From contig JAFGCC010000014.1 of NCBI GenBank assembly GCA_016932815.1, forward strand, positions 16,129 to 80,128: DNA of 64,000 bases, given 5' to 3'. The notes beneath the pieces were generated by a model. That model was not told where the DNA came from. It saw nothing but the letters and a program-made list of their open reading frames with translations, and did no database searches. The stretch is from Microcaldota archaeon (lineage in GTDB: Archaea; Micrarchaeota; Micrarchaeia; Anstonellales; Bilamarchaeaceae). Below are positions 16,455 to 25,856 of this stretch, in pieces. The translations under genes were made by a program, and so were the position numbers. How positions within the stretch are numbered: the stretch's first letter is position 1; every line of letters starts with the position of its first letter.

Positions 16455-17579
16455 TTAGTCCTTGGGAAGCTCCACCTTGTGGAAATAGAGCAGGTCGCGG
16501 GCTTTTTCAGAACCAGGGCGCTCTAGGAGCTCCCGGTACAGCATCTTGAGGGTGGGGTTCTCCTGCGGGACTGTTGCAAATAGCCTCTTTGAATCCGCAG
16601 CGCGCCTTAGCCCTTCTGCGCGGGCCTTGAGCTTCTCTTCTGTGGGGGGCAGGGGCTGGCCCGGCCCTCCGACGCACCCATAGGGGCAGTTCATCACTTC
16701 CACGAAATGGACCTTCTTTCCGGCCTGGATTTCCTTGAACGCTTTCTCAAAATTCGCAAAGCCGTGGACTGTGAGGACGCGGAGGGTGTATTCCCCAAGC
16801 TTTACCTTCCTCTCTTTTATCGTGTCGTCCTTGCGGAAGAAGGTTTCGTCTTCCTTCTCAACGTCTAAGACGTGCGCGAGGGTTGTAAGGAGGGCTTCCA
16901 CCAGGCCCCCCGTGACTCCGAAAACAACGCCGTCCTTGGATGAGCCTGGGAGCAGTTCGGAGAATTCCGCTTCTGGGATGCTCTTTAGGTCCAATCCCCT
17001 CTTCTTGGCCCACGCAATCAATTCCGCGGTCGTGACAACGTAATCCACGTACGGGCTCCCATCCGGCAGGCGCTCCATGGTTTCGTATTTTTTGAGCACG
17101 CATGGCATTATGCTAACCGAGACTATCCTCTTTCTTGGGAGATTGAGCTTCTTCTGGAGATAGCTGGTTATTATGCTGCCAGTAATCATGTGGGGCGAGG
17201 CAATCGGGGAGATGTGCTTGCAGATATCCGCGTGGGCTCTTGAGCAGTACAGCCTCCAGCCGATGCAGCAGGAATTGAACACGGGGAAGTAATCGTCGTC
17301 GCCCCGCTCTAGGGCGTGGAGGATTTCGTATGCCTCTTCGTAGATGTTAACGTCCGCTCCAAGCGGGGTGTCCACGACGTGGTCAAAGCCCAGCGCCTTT
17401 AGGAGGCCCACCGTCTTGCCCGTGAGGTCTTCACCTGGGGCATAGCCAAAGCCCTCCCCCACAGAAACCCTTACTGCGGGGGCAATCTGCACCGCAACTA
17501 CCTTCTCAGGGTCGGCAAGCTCTTTTTCCAAGGCTGCGAAAAGCTCTTCCTGCTTGTTTAGGTAGATGTCATCGGGCAT
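16455..17579 (-). CDS. minimal [FeFe] hydrogenase (H-cluster domain only)
   Basis: Reversible H2 evolution/uptake. The 374-residue protein is only the catalytic domain. It shows QIAPAVRVSVGEGFG (31-45); the L1 motif NSCCIGW (102-108, usually TSCCPxW) with Cys104 as the proton-relay cysteine and Cys105 as a cluster ligand; L2 MPCVLKKYE with Cys160 and Lys163; and L3 EVMNCPYGCVGG with Cys298 and Cys302. Thus all four [4Fe-4S] ligands and the residues holding the di-iron site are present. There is no N-terminal ferredoxin-like FeS domain, so electrons must come from a separate ferredoxin. No HydE/F/G lies in the window. TATA 26 bp before ATG 17579 fixes the start (frame continues to 17789). Confidence 0.93.
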   Translation of the reverse strand: MPDDIYLNKQEELFAALEKELADPEKVVAVQIAPAVRVSVGEGFGYAPGEDLTGKTVGLLKALGFDHVVDTPLGADVNIYEEAYEILHALERGDDDYFPVFNSCCIGWRLYCSRAHADICKHISPIASPHMITGSIITSYLQKKLNLPRKRIVSVSIMPCVLKKYETMERLPDGSPYVDYVVTTAELIAWAKKRGLDLKSIPEAEFSELLPGSSKDGVVFGVTGGLVEALLTTLAHVLDVEKEDETFFRKDDTIKERKVKLGEYTLRVLTVHGFANFEKAFKEIQAGKKVHFVEVMNCPYGCVGGPGQPLPPTEEKLKARAEGLRRAADSKRLFATVPQENPTLKMLYRELLERPGSEKARDLLYFHKVELPKD

Positions 17580-17600
17580 GTGGAAATGGTTGTGAGAAAA

Positions 17601-17609
17601 TAAATATAA
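17601..17609 (-). promoter_or_regulatory. TATA box of the hydrogenase gene
   Basis: Minus-strand TTATATTTA centred 26 bp upstream of ATG 17579, predicting a leaderless transcript and a monocistronic hydrogenase. Confidence 0.6.
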
Positions 17610-17631
17610 CCTTAATGTGCAAGGCGAATCC

Positions 17632-18540
17632 TCATTCCACCCTGAATGCGAAATCAAATCCCTTGTATTCCCACTCCCCGTATCCTGCGATATCCAGCAT
17701 CTGCGTGTCGTAAACCCCGCCGAAGGGGTTGCCTTCCACCCGATACCATTCCACCCCAGCACTTGAGGGGGAATAGAATTCCAGGGCAATCCAGTAGGTG
17801 CCGTTTTGGAGTTCTGTCTTGTTGAAGGAGATAGACTGCCATGAGGGGCTGCCCCCTATTAAGGATGCGTCTATTTCCCCGCGCAGGAGTTCTTTTCCCA
17901 CTCCGATATTGCCCCAGTTGTTTGGAGGCTCATGCAGGGAGATTATGAGCTTTGAAGACGGGGGGCAGGGAACCATTGCCTGCACATATACGGAGATTTC
18001 GCTTGCATTGATTGGCACATCCAGCGTGAATGCCTGCGCCTGCTTGACCTGCATCCCTACTGCGTCGTAGAACCAGGTTATGCTCCAGTTGTATAAATCA
18101 TAATAGCCCAAAGGGTATGCCTTGGCGTCCTTGCGCAGCACGTTGTTGCCAAGGTTCTCCTGCGGCTCAGGATGCTCCGAATCCAGGCTCAATACCTCCA
18201 CGCGGATGTGGTGGGCCTGCGTTGAATCGGCATAGAAGGGGAAATCGTAGTGGGACAGCGATTGCGGGGAAGCGATTGTTTCGTTGAAAAGCGTCTGGTT
18301 CCCGTCCAGTATCCAGATTGAGTAGGAAGAAGGGATGTGCCTCCCGTATATCTGCACCTGGGTGCGCATTGTATAGTTCTCGGTAAGGCGGGGGTAGGCG
18401 GGAACCGTGGAGATTTCCTTTACGAAAAGGTCGTAGGAATAGTCCGGGGGTTCTGCCTGGGGCGCATCTTCCCCTCCGGGCCATATTGAGGGGCATCCTA
18501 GGAGCAGGAACAATGCCGCAAGCAGCAGGAAGCGCCTCAT
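17632..18540 (-). CDS. secreted lipoprotein with beta-rich domains
   Basis: Signal peptide MRRFLLLAAL then LFLLLGC (lipobox, lipidated Cys). Residues 40-160 look like an Ig-like or CARDB-type beta-sandwich (VPAYPRLTENYT, HIRVEVLSLDS, NNVLRKDA). Residues 170-300 look like a second sandwich with aromatic motifs (GTYWIALEFYSPSSAGVEWY). No catalytic motif seen; an adhesion or substrate-binding role on the cell surface is inference. Start could also be ATG 18549 (MGIM...). It reads toward the hydrogenase gene but each has its own promoter. Confidence 0.75.
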   Translation of the reverse strand: MRRFLLLAALFLLLGCPSIWPGGEDAPQAEPPDYSYDLFVKEISTVPAYPRLTENYTMRTQVQIYGRHIPSSYSIWILDGNQTLFNETIASPQSLSHYDFPFYADSTQAHHIRVEVLSLDSEHPEPQENLGNNVLRKDAKAYPLGYYDLYNWSITWFYDAVGMQVKQAQAFTLDVPINASEISVYVQAMVPCPPSSKLIISLHEPPNNWGNIGVGKELLRGEIDASLIGGSPSWQSISFNKTELQNGTYWIALEFYSPSSAGVEWYRVEGNPFGGVYDTQMLDIAGYGEWEYKGFDFAFRVE

Positions 18541-18642
18541 GATGCCCATTCCCCAGCAAAGGTTAAAACCGGATTCCCATATATTAATAGGGCTAAGAAG
18601 GCGGGGGGAAGCAGGCGGGCGGGCTTCGGGAAAGGGAGGAAC

Positions 18643-18651
18643 CTTTAAAAA
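18643..18651 (+). promoter_or_regulatory. TATA box of the aEF1A gene
   Basis: CTTTAAAAA at 18643-18651 would give a leader of about 80 nt ending in GGTGA (18741-18745), 6 bases before ATG 18752. A second AT-rich site near 18730 is too close to the ATG. Confidence 0.45.
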
Positions 18652-18751
18652 CGTGTCTATCAATAAACCTTATGCTTGCTTTTTGTGCGGTTTGCACTTA
18701 AGTGATAAGCTCATTTGACGGTAAAAAATGTTATACAATAGGTGAAAAGAT

Positions 18752-20005
18752 ATGGCAGCTAAAGAGCACATGAACATAGTGTTTGTCGGCCATGTAGACG
18801 CGGGCAAATCCACCTGTGTCGGTAGGCTTCTCTATGAGACGGGTGCACTCCCGGAACAGACGCTTAGGAAATACAGGGAAGAGGCTGAAAAGCTTGGGAA
18901 GGCGACTTTCGAGTTTGCATTCGAGATGGACACCCTCAAAGAAGAGCGTGAGAGGGGAGTTACCATCGACGTTTCGCACAAGAAGTTCGACACCCAGAAG
19001 TACGAATACACGATTATCGATGCGCCCGGCCACAGGGACTTTGTAAAGAACATGATTACAGGTGCCAGCCAGGCAGACGCCGCGGCACTCGTGGTTTCGG
19101 TAAAAGACGGAATCCAGCCCCAGACCAAGGAGCACGCGTTCCTTGCAAAGGTGCTCGGAATCAACCAGTTCGTCGTCCTAATCAACAAGATGGACGCGGT
19201 CGGATACGACGAGGCGAAGTACAAGCAGGTAACCGAAGAGGTAAAGAAGCTCCTCTCCGGCATGGGATACAAGGTTGACACAATCAACTTCATCCCGACT
19301 TCCGGATACCTGGGAGACAACATCGCAAAGAAGTCGCCCAACACCCCATTCTACACCGGGCCCGTGCTCCTTGAGATTCTGGATGCGTTTACCGTGCCTG
19401 CAAAGCCATCGGATAAGCCCCTTAGGCTGCCTATCCAGGACGTCTTCACAATTACCGGCCACGGAACCGTTCCGGTAGGAAGGGTTGAGACCGGAAGCAT
19501 GAAGGTAGGCGAAAAGGTCGTTTTCATGCCCTCTGGCGCAACCGGGGAAGTGAAGAAGATCGAGATGCACCACCAGGAGATGCCCGAAGCGAAGACCGGT
19601 GACAACGTCGGATTCAACGTAAAGGGTGTCGACAAGAAGGACATCAAGAGGGGAGACGTGATTGGCTCTTCGGCCAGCCCGCCCACAGTTGCAGATGAAT
19701 TCACCGCACAGATCGTGGTGCTCAACCACCCGACTGCGATTTCCGTAGGCTACACTCCGGTGCTCCACATACACACCGCGCAGTTTGCAGCCAAGATTAC
19801 CGAAATCGTGCAGAAGAAGGGGCAGGAAGGCAAAGCGGACTTCCTCAAGACCGGTGACGCTGGAGTGGTTAAGTTCAAGCCTCTCAAGCCCATCGTGATT
19901 GAGAAGTACGCGGAATTCCCCCCTCTGGGAAGGTTTGCAATCAGGGACATGGGACAAACTGTTGCGGCAGGCGTCGTTCTCGAGGTCGTGCCTAAGAAGC
20001 AGTAA
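18752..20005 (+). CDS. tuf: translation elongation factor 1-alpha (aEF1A)
   Basis: GTPase that brings aminoacyl-tRNA to the ribosome. G motifs: GHVDAGKST (G1), DAPGHRDF (G3), NKMD (G4). The switch region and beta-barrel domains 2 and 3 follow ([33 protein letters not shown]). 417 residues, typical archaeal length. Followed by uS10 in the common archaeal order tuf-rps10. Codon use is strongly biased toward C- and G-ending codons, as expected for high expression. Confidence 0.97.
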   Translation: MAAKEHMNIVFVGHVDAGKSTCVGRLLYETGALPEQTLRKYREEAEKLGKATFEFAFEMDTLKEERERGVTIDVSHKKFDTQKYEYTIIDAPGHRDFVKNMITGASQADAAALVVSVKDGIQPQTKEHAFLAKVLGINQFVVLINKMDAVGYDEAKYKQVTEEVKKLLSGMGYKVDTINFIPTSGYLGDNIAKKSPNTPFYTGPVLLEILDAFTVPAKPSDKPLRLPIQDVFTITGHGTVPVGRVETGSMKVGEKVVFMPSGATGEVKKIEMHHQEMPEAKTGDNVGFNVKGVDKKDIKRGDVIGSSASPPTVADEFTAQIVVLNHPTAISVGYTPVLHIHTAQFAAKITEIVQKKGQEGKADFLKTGDAGVVKFKPLKPIVIEKYAEFPPLGRFAIRDMGQTVAAGVVLEVVPKKQ

Positions 20006-20006
20006 T

Positions 20007-20032
20007 CCCTTTTTTCCCTTTTTATTATTTTT
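20007..20032 (+). terminator. T-rich tract between tuf and rps10
   Basis: Two pyrimidine runs (CCCTTTTTT then CCCTTTTTATTATTTTT) begin just after the tuf stop. Such U-tracts terminate archaeal RNA polymerase; here it may give partial termination before rps10. Confidence 0.5.
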
Positions 20033-20045
20033 ACCAAGTGATTGA

Positions 20046-20351
20046 ATGACAAGAGCAAAAATCATCCTCAAAGGCGAACAGCCAGACGACCTCCAGAAGG
20101 TAATAGACCAGATAAAGGACCTGTCGCGGACCTTGAATATGAAGGTTACCGGGCCGGTTCCCCTTCCGAGGCGGAGGCTAGGCATTTCCACCAGGCGCAC
20201 GCCCTGCGGGGATGGTTCTGACACCTATGAGCACTGGGAAAAGAGGATTTCCAAGCGCATGGTGATGGTAGAAGGCGAGGAGAAGATGATTCGGCAGATT
20301 CTCCGCGTCAAGGTGCCAGACAGCGTATTCGTGAAGATTTCCCTCGTGTAG
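20046..20351 (+). CDS. rps10: 30S ribosomal protein uS10
   Basis: 101 residues, with GPVPLPRRRLGISTRRTPCGDG and the KRISKRMV and VPDSVFVKISLV segments characteristic of archaeal S10. AGTGATT precedes ATG 20046 as ribosome binding site. Downstream of aEF1A, the usual archaeal pairing. A T-rich tract (20368-20387) follows. Confidence 0.96.
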   Translation: MTRAKIILKGEQPDDLQKVIDQIKDLSRTLNMKVTGPVPLPRRRLGISTRRTPCGDGSDTYEHWEKRISKRMVMVEGEEKMIRQILRVKVPDSVFVKISLV

Positions 20352-20367
20352 GCGGGGGAAAGCTTAC

Positions 20368-20387
20368 CTTTTTTATCTTTTCCTCTT
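20368..20387 (+). terminator. T-rich tract after rps10
   Basis: CCTTTTTTATCTTTTCCTCTT begins 17 bp after the rps10 stop, a likely archaeal U-tract terminator. Confidence 0.5.
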
Positions 20388-20491
20388 AAATAAAGGAAAG
20401 TTGTTGGTCCTAGGGTAAAACAAAAAGGCAGCATAAAACGTTGTTTTTTGGTGCGGCTTTTTGCCCTGGAATAAAACGGTTATAAAAAGCC

Positions 20492-20564
20492 GCCTTGGTA
20501 GCTCAGTAGGTAGAGCGCGTGCTTGGTAAGCACGAGGTCGCGAGTTCGATTCTCGCTCAAGGCT
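20492..20564 (+). tRNA. tRNA-Thr (anticodon GGT)
   Basis: Acceptor GCCTTGG pairs with TCAAGGC (one G-U) with T73. Anticodon stem CGTGC/GCACG carries loop TTGGTAA, so anticodon GGT. T arm GCGAG-TTCGATT-CTCGC. D loop AGTAGGTA. No CCA, no intron. Its last base is also the last base of the stop codon of the minus-strand gene ending at 20564. The TATAAAAA sequence 4-12 bases upstream is too close to set the mature 5' end. Confidence 0.95.
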
Positions 20565-21640
20565 TACTGCTTTTTGAAATACTTGGGAAAGCTCAACTTG
20601 TGCAGCCCGAATATGTTCTCGCTCCTGCCGCGCGTGGGGGCTATCCCGCACATATTCTCGCCTATGGGGCCAAACAGGGAGGCAAAGGCGTTTGAGGCCA
20701 TCAGGTGGGGGGCGGTACTCACGACCTTTTCCCGTATCCTCGAAATCGCTTCAAGCGCCTCCATGCCTGCGTCGCAAGCCTCCGACATCTCAACGAGCTT
20801 GTCCGCGTGCTCCCGCGGGTTCGGGGGCTCATTGTGCGGCCAGTATTTTCCAAGCTCTTCGGAAAATGCTTCCTCCCTTGCCAGTTGGGCGCTTGAGAGT
20901 TCCACCAGTGTTTCGAGTTCCTTGAGTTCTTTTTCGAACAGCCTGTTGGCCGCTTCATCCATCTTGGCGGAAACTACTTTTGAGGGGTCGCGTCTCTGGA
21001 GGGCTTCCACCCTAGAAACGAAATCCGGGTTTTCCCGCGAGAGGCCCGTTCCCGCGCTTATCCTCCTTAGTGCATCCATGTATTCGTTGTAGAACTCGTC
21101 TATGCTCCCAAGTTCGTTTTCCAGTCCTAACATTGCGTCCGTGAATCCGTATCGGGTCCCCAGGTGCTCAAAGCCGTTGTCCACGTTGGAGAAGGATTCC
21201 AGCCGGTTTAGGATTCCCGCCTCTGTTATATTGCAGGCTTCCTCAAAATGCGGGGCGGCGAGTTCAATGGCACGAGGCTCTTCTGCCAAAGACAGCATGT
21301 CCATGGATATCCAGGAAACCAGGGAATGGTTTGCGCAATCTAGCATGCGCTTGGAGAACACATTTAGCACCTGCGTTTCCAGTCCGGAAAGCCTCTCTTC
21401 TACGCTTGCGGCATCTGCCTTTCCATCCGCATCTTTGAGCTTCATATATTCGCGCTCTGCGATTTCCTCCGGGGTGGGGACGTTGCCCAAGGGGTCCGTG
21501 GTCGCAGCCAGCCTGGCAAGGGGGGCAACTGCGCGGGCAATCCGCAATATTGCTTCTTCTTTGGTGAGCAGTTTCTGGGAGATTTTAGCCTTCGGGATTT
21601 TTTGCTCCTTCGGAATTCTTTTTAGTTGTTTTGGATTCAT
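20564..21640 (-). CDS. hypothetical helical protein, last gene of the J-domain operon
   Basis: Not recognised. 358 residues, nearly all predicted alpha-helical, with a basic start (MNPKQLKRIPKEQKIPKAKI) and Leu/Ala/Glu-rich amphipathic stretches (EERLSGLETQVLNVFSKRM, LFEKELKELETLVELSSAQL). No transmembrane segment or signal peptide. Its ATG overlaps the end of the YiiX-like gene by four bases, so the two are translationally coupled, and both follow the two J-domain genes. A structural or partner role is inferred only from the operon. Confidence 0.7.
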   Translation of the reverse strand: MNPKQLKRIPKEQKIPKAKISQKLLTKEEAILRIARAVAPLARLAATTDPLGNVPTPEEIAEREYMKLKDADGKADAASVEERLSGLETQVLNVFSKRMLDCANHSLVSWISMDMLSLAEEPRAIELAAPHFEEACNITEAGILNRLESFSNVDNGFEHLGTRYGFTDAMLGLENELGSIDEFYNEYMDALRRISAGTGLSRENPDFVSRVEALQRRDPSKVVSAKMDEAANRLFEKELKELETLVELSSAQLAREEAFSEELGKYWPHNEPPNPREHADKLVEMSEACDAGMEALEAISRIREKVVSTAPHLMASNAFASLFGPIGENMCGIAPTRGRSENIFGLHKLSFPKYFKKQ

Positions 21641-22677
21641 GGGAACCGCCTCCTAATATCCATGTAAAACTCCCTGAGGATTCGTATGATTTCCGCTGCC
21701 CTTAGGAACTGGACGTGGCTGCGGGTGAATCTGGAGATTCCATCCTCGTTCCCGCATACCGCGGTTTCGCATTCCATAGCGGGTGCATTTGCCGCATCCT
21801 CCAGGGAAACCCTTCCCGCTGGGCCCTGTGATATTGCGCCTTCTACGCAACTTAATTCCGGGCACCTTGCTAGTTCGCTGGGGGAAGCCGTGGGTGCAGC
21901 AACGCTGAGGGGATATCCCATACCGATAAACATTTCACATACGAGCTGGGAGCAGAACGGCCCTGAGCGCAAGGGAGGGACTTTCTCCCCTCCAAATGGG
22001 GGGAATGCCTTCTCCCATGCAGAAAAAAGGGAATGCACGCATCCGCTCTTAGCCAGGCGGGCAAGGGTGCGGCGGATGAGGGACTGCTCATCTTCTGGAA
22101 CCGCAAACGCGAGCCCCCTGGCCAAATCCGCAAGTAGGGGGTATTCTAGGAATAGCGAATCCTGCATTGCAGAATTGAGGAGTATTGTTGCGCGCGCATC
22201 CACGATAAGCTCGATTTCCTCGTGAATCCTCCTGAAATTGGTGGAGCGGGAGAATTGCCCGCCTTTGAAGCGAAGTTTCGGGGGATGCATGAATGAAATC
22301 CTGCCGCACTCAAGGTCGGATAATGCCTGGAGGCGCAGGGCGGAGAGGAAGTGTTCGTTGCGGTAAACCCCCGCAATAGTGGCGTGGGGGATTTTCATTA
22401 GGGGCTCGCAATAGCGCCCGCTCCTCTCAAAATCATGGACCTTGAGCCTCGTTATTACGGAGCCGCCGAAACTAGCTTCCAGCACGCAATTCTTATTCAC
22501 GAATATCCCTGCGTGGGAGAAAACGCCCCTGCCCGCCCAGGCTACCGCCTTGTCCATGAAGCCGCCCTCATATGAGAGGAGGACGTCTCCGGGCCTAATT
22601 AGCCTCTGCCTTATACGGGTGTCGGGGCCGACCTTCTCGTGCCTTGGGAAGGGGGCGCTGAGGAGCCTGGTTTGCAT
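21637..22677 (-). CDS. YiiX/NlpC-P60-like permuted papain-fold protein
   Basis: The pattern fits circularly permuted NlpC/P60 (YiiX/YebB-type) enzymes: PGDVLLS (29-35), the candidate catalytic His55 in VFSHAGIFV, Glu67 in VLEASFG, and candidate nucleophile Cys242 in GPFCSQLVCEMF. Members act on amide or ester bonds in peptides, lipids or murein-type substrates; the target here is unknown. A 165-residue insertion separates the His and Cys parts, longer than usual. No signal peptide, so it is probably cytosolic. Third gene of a four-gene operon. The fold assignment rests on motif order. Confidence 0.7.
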   Translation of the reverse strand: MQTRLLSAPFPRHEKVGPDTRIRQRLIRPGDVLLSYEGGFMDKAVAWAGRGVFSHAGIFVNKNCVLEASFGGSVITRLKVHDFERSGRYCEPLMKIPHATIAGVYRNEHFLSALRLQALSDLECGRISFMHPPKLRFKGGQFSRSTNFRRIHEEIELIVDARATILLNSAMQDSLFLEYPLLADLARGLAFAVPEDEQSLIRRTLARLAKSGCVHSLFSAWEKAFPPFGGEKVPPLRSGPFCSQLVCEMFIGMGYPLSVAAPTASPSELARCPELSCVEGAISQGPAGRVSLEDAANAPAMECETAVCGNEDGISRFTRSHVQFLRAAEIIRILREFYMDIRRRFP

Positions 22678-22705
22678 GTTCTCACCGATAGCATGATTCT
22701 TGATG

Positions 22706-24124
22706 TCATATCCGCTTAATCCTGCACACCTTTAGCGGTGCGGGCTGCACGGGAGCCGGGGTTTTTGCCCTGGGGGCAATCTTCCGGGAATCCCCCGCAG
22801 TGGATACCGGCCCTTCTTTGGGCCCCATTCCTTTGAGCTTGCAGAGTGCATACCTTGACGTCCTGCGCGTAACGTCCCGGGAATCCCGGATTGTTTCCAG
22901 TGCCCACTCTTCCTGCGCGGAATCCACGAGGGATTTTCCAGCCGCGTCCATGAGGGCTTCGCCCAGGTGCGGGCTGGTTGCGATTTCCTCTAGTTCCCGC
23001 GGGCCCAGGGCTTCAGGGGCAATCGAGAGGATGCGGGCAAGTTTTTCTTCTGCGGCATCCGGAATTTCTTCCGGAATGGAGTAAGTGCCGCCATCGCAAA
23101 AGCGGCATCTTTCAAGAAGATTGTATAGGGATTTCGCGTTGGACCACTTAACGAGTTCGAAGCCTGCGGCAACCTGCACTTCGTATCCGAAGATTGGCTC
23201 CCCCATTACGTAATCGAGCCATTTGCGCTCGAGAGTGCCGGAGAGCCCTTCGATGGATTTTATGAGCCGTTTCCTGGCAATGCCGCATACTTCCTTTGAA
23301 ACCTTGCGGGAGGCGATTATTGAAGCGAGCGTTTTTACTTCGGGCCCCTCATCGCCCTGCATCATCAGCCGGGAAGCGGCGGCATTCCTGAGCCCAACCC
23401 CGAACTGCCAGGATGGATCATGAACTATCCTCTCAAGCTCCCCAGGCTCGAACCAAGTATCCCCCCGCAGGAATATGCCGGCAAGCTTCTCTTCTGCGTG
23501 TTTCTGGACGAAGGGGAGGTTGCGCTCCCTGAAGAAGGCGATTAGCTCATGCCCATCGGACTGCTCCACGAGCTTTTTCCCGATTGCAGTCCGCACACTC
23601 TCATTGAGCTTGCGGGAATGAAGCTGTGAATACAGCCATTCGCTGCCGATATCCGGGGCGGAAGCGATTGCTTCGGAGAGCCTCTCATCTACGCGGTGGC
23701 TTACTTCCGCCCTGAGGCCTTGCCTTTCGGAAAAACTGAGCAACTCCTCAAAGCTCGCGTTATCAACGTCTTCTATGGTAAGCGCGGGCTTGCAGTACCA
23801 GACCTCGCGAAACCCGGGGCCATCAGATACCGTGGCACGGATGAGGTCCATGTAGCCTTCCATGTTGATTACAACGGACTCGATGAATCCCGTTTCTGGG
23901 CCGAAGCCTGTCCTCAACTGGAAATCGTAATCCTGCCTCTTCTGCGCATTTGAGAGCACATCGTATGCCTCTGCGGCTTCCTTGAATCCCTCTTCGGCTT
24001 TCGGATTGTTTGGGTTGCGGTCAGGATGCAGCTTCATTGCGAGCCTGCGGTAGGCCCGCTTTATCTGCTGCGCAGTTGCATCCTGCGAAACTCCGAGGGC
24101 ATCGTAGTAAGATTTCCTGGACAC
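22706..24124 (-). CDS. J-domain protein with alpha-helical repeats (paralogue 2)
   Basis: Residues 5-70 are a J domain ([20 protein letters not shown], then LHPDRNP with the HPD motif at 33-35), which would stimulate an Hsp70 ATPase. There is no Gly/Phe or zinc-finger region as in DnaJ. Residues 120-430 are repeated helical units resembling HEAT-type repeats, with recurring A(A/E)EKLA and AAG or AAS motifs and VP/IP turns. The C-terminal 45 residues are Pro/Lys-rich. It shares architecture with the gene just upstream (7-bp gap), clearly a tandem duplication. Confidence 0.85.
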   Translation of the reverse strand: MSRKSYYDALGVSQDATAQQIKRAYRRLAMKLHPDRNPNNPKAEEGFKEAAEAYDVLSNAQKRQDYDFQLRTGFGPETGFIESVVINMEGYMDLIRATVSDGPGFREVWYCKPALTIEDVDNASFEELLSFSERQGLRAEVSHRVDERLSEAIASAPDIGSEWLYSQLHSRKLNESVRTAIGKKLVEQSDGHELIAFFRERNLPFVQKHAEEKLAGIFLRGDTWFEPGELERIVHDPSWQFGVGLRNAAASRLMMQGDEGPEVKTLASIIASRKVSKEVCGIARKRLIKSIEGLSGTLERKWLDYVMGEPIFGYEVQVAAGFELVKWSNAKSLYNLLERCRFCDGGTYSIPEEIPDAAEEKLARILSIAPEALGPRELEEIATSPHLGEALMDAAGKSLVDSAQEEWALETIRDSRDVTRRTSRYALCKLKGMGPKEGPVSTAGDSRKIAPRAKTPAPVQPAPLKVCRIKRI

Positions 24125-24131
24125 CTGAGAA

Positions 24132-25736
24132 TCATCTCTTGATTTTTTGCGGAGGCTTGTTGCGCGCGGGATTGTGCCCCTTTGGCGGTTTTATCTTACC
24201 TCCAATGCCGTAGGCAAGATTCTTTGCGCCCCGCACGAATGCGGGCTTTTTGGCTTCGCGGACCGCATCAAGCTTCTTCTGCGCATAATCGGTTACGGAG
24301 CCAAAGAGGGCAAGCGAATTCGCAGCCGCATGCAGCTTTGTTTCATCGTCTCCCATCTGGTCCACCCTGGTCATTCCTGCGGCAATCCGGAGCGTGTCTC
24401 CGAGGCGGTTGCACATTGCAAGGCTGTCTAGCCATTCGGAATTGCATTGCGTGCCCAGTGATTTTATGATGCGCGTTAGTTTATCTTCCGCCGCATCCCT
24501 TACCGCTTCGGGCACGAAATGGGTTACCATGCACAAGGAGGTAAGCTCTCCCGCCTCGGCACCCTCAACATACCTAAGGCCCGCGGCAATCTTGAGCCTG
24601 TTTCCCAGGTTGAGGTCCTGGGTTAGTTCCCTTAGCCATCCCGGGCTGATTCCTTCTGAGGGGTCTTCTATTAATCGTATTAGCTCGGTCTCCGCGGCGG
24701 CGTTTACTTGCGGGGGAACGTAGCCTGACCTTGCCATCCTGACTAGCTCCTCGTCGTAAATATCGGATTCTGCGCCGTAGGCTTTTGCAAGGCTGCATCC
24801 CACGGCTATCCTTAGCTCCTCCCCGTAGTGTTCTGCGTGGAAGAGGATTCTTTCTAGGCGGTCCAGGTCCGCCCACTCGTACTGCCCCATTTCGGAGATT
24901 TCTTCGTGGTTTAGTGAATCGTAGAGCTCGGCCATTTCATTTAGCATGCGCGCAAGTTTTGCTTCAGCAGCATCCTGCACTTTTGAAGGGAGGTTGCCCG
25001 TATCCAGGATTGCAAGCATTACCTGCCCGCTGTTGGATTGTTTGACCCACCGCATACCCGCGGCCTCCCTGACCGGGTTGCCCACGTCGCTGCAAAGGAG
25101 GGAGTCAAGCCATTCCTCATCAAGGTCCTCCCGGTAGGTTTCATCATCAGCGTACCTCTTCCCATAGGTTTCTAGCTGGCGGATTAGGCGCTCGTCCACT
25201 TCAAGCTTTATCCTGAAATCCAGGTTGCGCTTTGCGGCAATCCTGCCCAACTCGTATATGTCCGCGTTCGCTACGTCATCCCAGGTTACATTCGGTGTGG
25301 GGTTGTAATATCCTGCGCGGGGGCCGCGGCGGTTGGGCATGCCGCCGAATACCTGCTCGAAAATTGCCTGGGCAAAATCCGCTCCGGGGAATCCCGCAGA
25401 ATCCACTTCGAAGCCTTCGGGCACTTCCACCCTTACGGCGAATCCTCCTCCAACAATATCCACGATTGTAACTCCAATGCCCCCTGGATGCGGGAAGCCC
25501 CCGATGCCCATGCCCATCATGCGGAGTTCACGGTCGTATTGTTCCTTCATCTCCGGGGTGGTCAAGGTCTTGTGCGCCTCGGTGACCTGCTTGAACCTCT
25601 CTTCGGCTTCGGGATTGTTGGGGTTGCGGTCGGGGTGGAACTCCATTGCAAGCCTGCGGTAAGCCTGCTTTATTTCCTTATCGCTGGCATTGGGTGAGAC
25701 GCCTAGGATTTCATAGTAATTTTTCTTCTGGGGCAT
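24132..25736 (-). CDS. J-domain protein with alpha-helical repeats (paralogue 1)
   Basis: J domain at residues 5-70 ([23 protein letters not shown] at 34-36). A short Gly/Met-rich linker ([14 protein letters not shown]) and a strand-rich piece follow. Residues 155-500 are HEAT-like repeats in which units such as [17 protein letters not shown] and [10 protein letters not shown] recur about every 45 residues. The likely role is recruiting Hsp70 to a partner bound by the repeats. First gene of the operon; a TATA box 28 bp before ATG 25736 indicates a leaderless start. More divergent than a housekeeping DnaJ. Confidence 0.87.
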   Translation of the reverse strand: MPQKKNYYEILGVSPNASDKEIKQAYRRLAMEFHPDRNPNNPEAEERFKQVTEAHKTLTTPEMKEQYDRELRMMGMGIGGFPHPGGIGVTIVDIVGGGFAVRVEVPEGFEVDSAGFPGADFAQAIFEQVFGGMPNRRGPRAGYYNPTPNVTWDDVANADIYELGRIAAKRNLDFRIKLEVDERLIRQLETYGKRYADDETYREDLDEEWLDSLLCSDVGNPVREAAGMRWVKQSNSGQVMLAILDTGNLPSKVQDAAEAKLARMLNEMAELYDSLNHEEISEMGQYEWADLDRLERILFHAEHYGEELRIAVGCSLAKAYGAESDIYDEELVRMARSGYVPPQVNAAAETELIRLIEDPSEGISPGWLRELTQDLNLGNRLKIAAGLRYVEGAEAGELTSLCMVTHFVPEAVRDAAEDKLTRIIKSLGTQCNSEWLDSLAMCNRLGDTLRIAAGMTRVDQMGDDETKLHAAANSLALFGSVTDYAQKKLDAVREAKKPAFVRGAKNLAYGIGGKIKPPKGHNPARNKPPQKIKR

Positions 25737-25757
25737 GGGTAATATTCTGGCTGGGAG

Positions 25758-25769
25758 CCTTTTTAAAGG
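25758..25769 (-). promoter_or_regulatory. TATA box of the J-domain operon
   Basis: CCTTTAAAAAGG on the minus strand, centred 28 bp from ATG 25736, with no ribosome binding site in the gap. Near-palindromic. Confidence 0.55.
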
Positions 25770-25856
25770 TTAGTGAAAGTGAAAAAACGTGTAGTATGGC
25801 GCTGGGAAAAGGGGAACGTGCCCCAGGTTCCCATAAGCGGTTCCTGGCCCGCGGAA

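Noticed and set aside
14361..18540. HydE, HydF or HydG maturase around the hydrogenase
   Set aside because: Neighbours are two lipoproteins and a membrane protein; none has a radical-SAM CX3CX2C motif or a HydF GTPase motif.
19178..20224. 348-residue open frame on the minus strand across aEF1A
   Set aside because: Entirely antisense to the conserved aEF1A gene; open only because codon bias of the real gene leaves no stops in this frame.
20480..20488. TATAAAAA as the promoter of tRNA-Thr
   Set aside because: It ends only 3 bases before the mature tRNA, so it cannot place the start at or before the tRNA 5' end; resemblance only.
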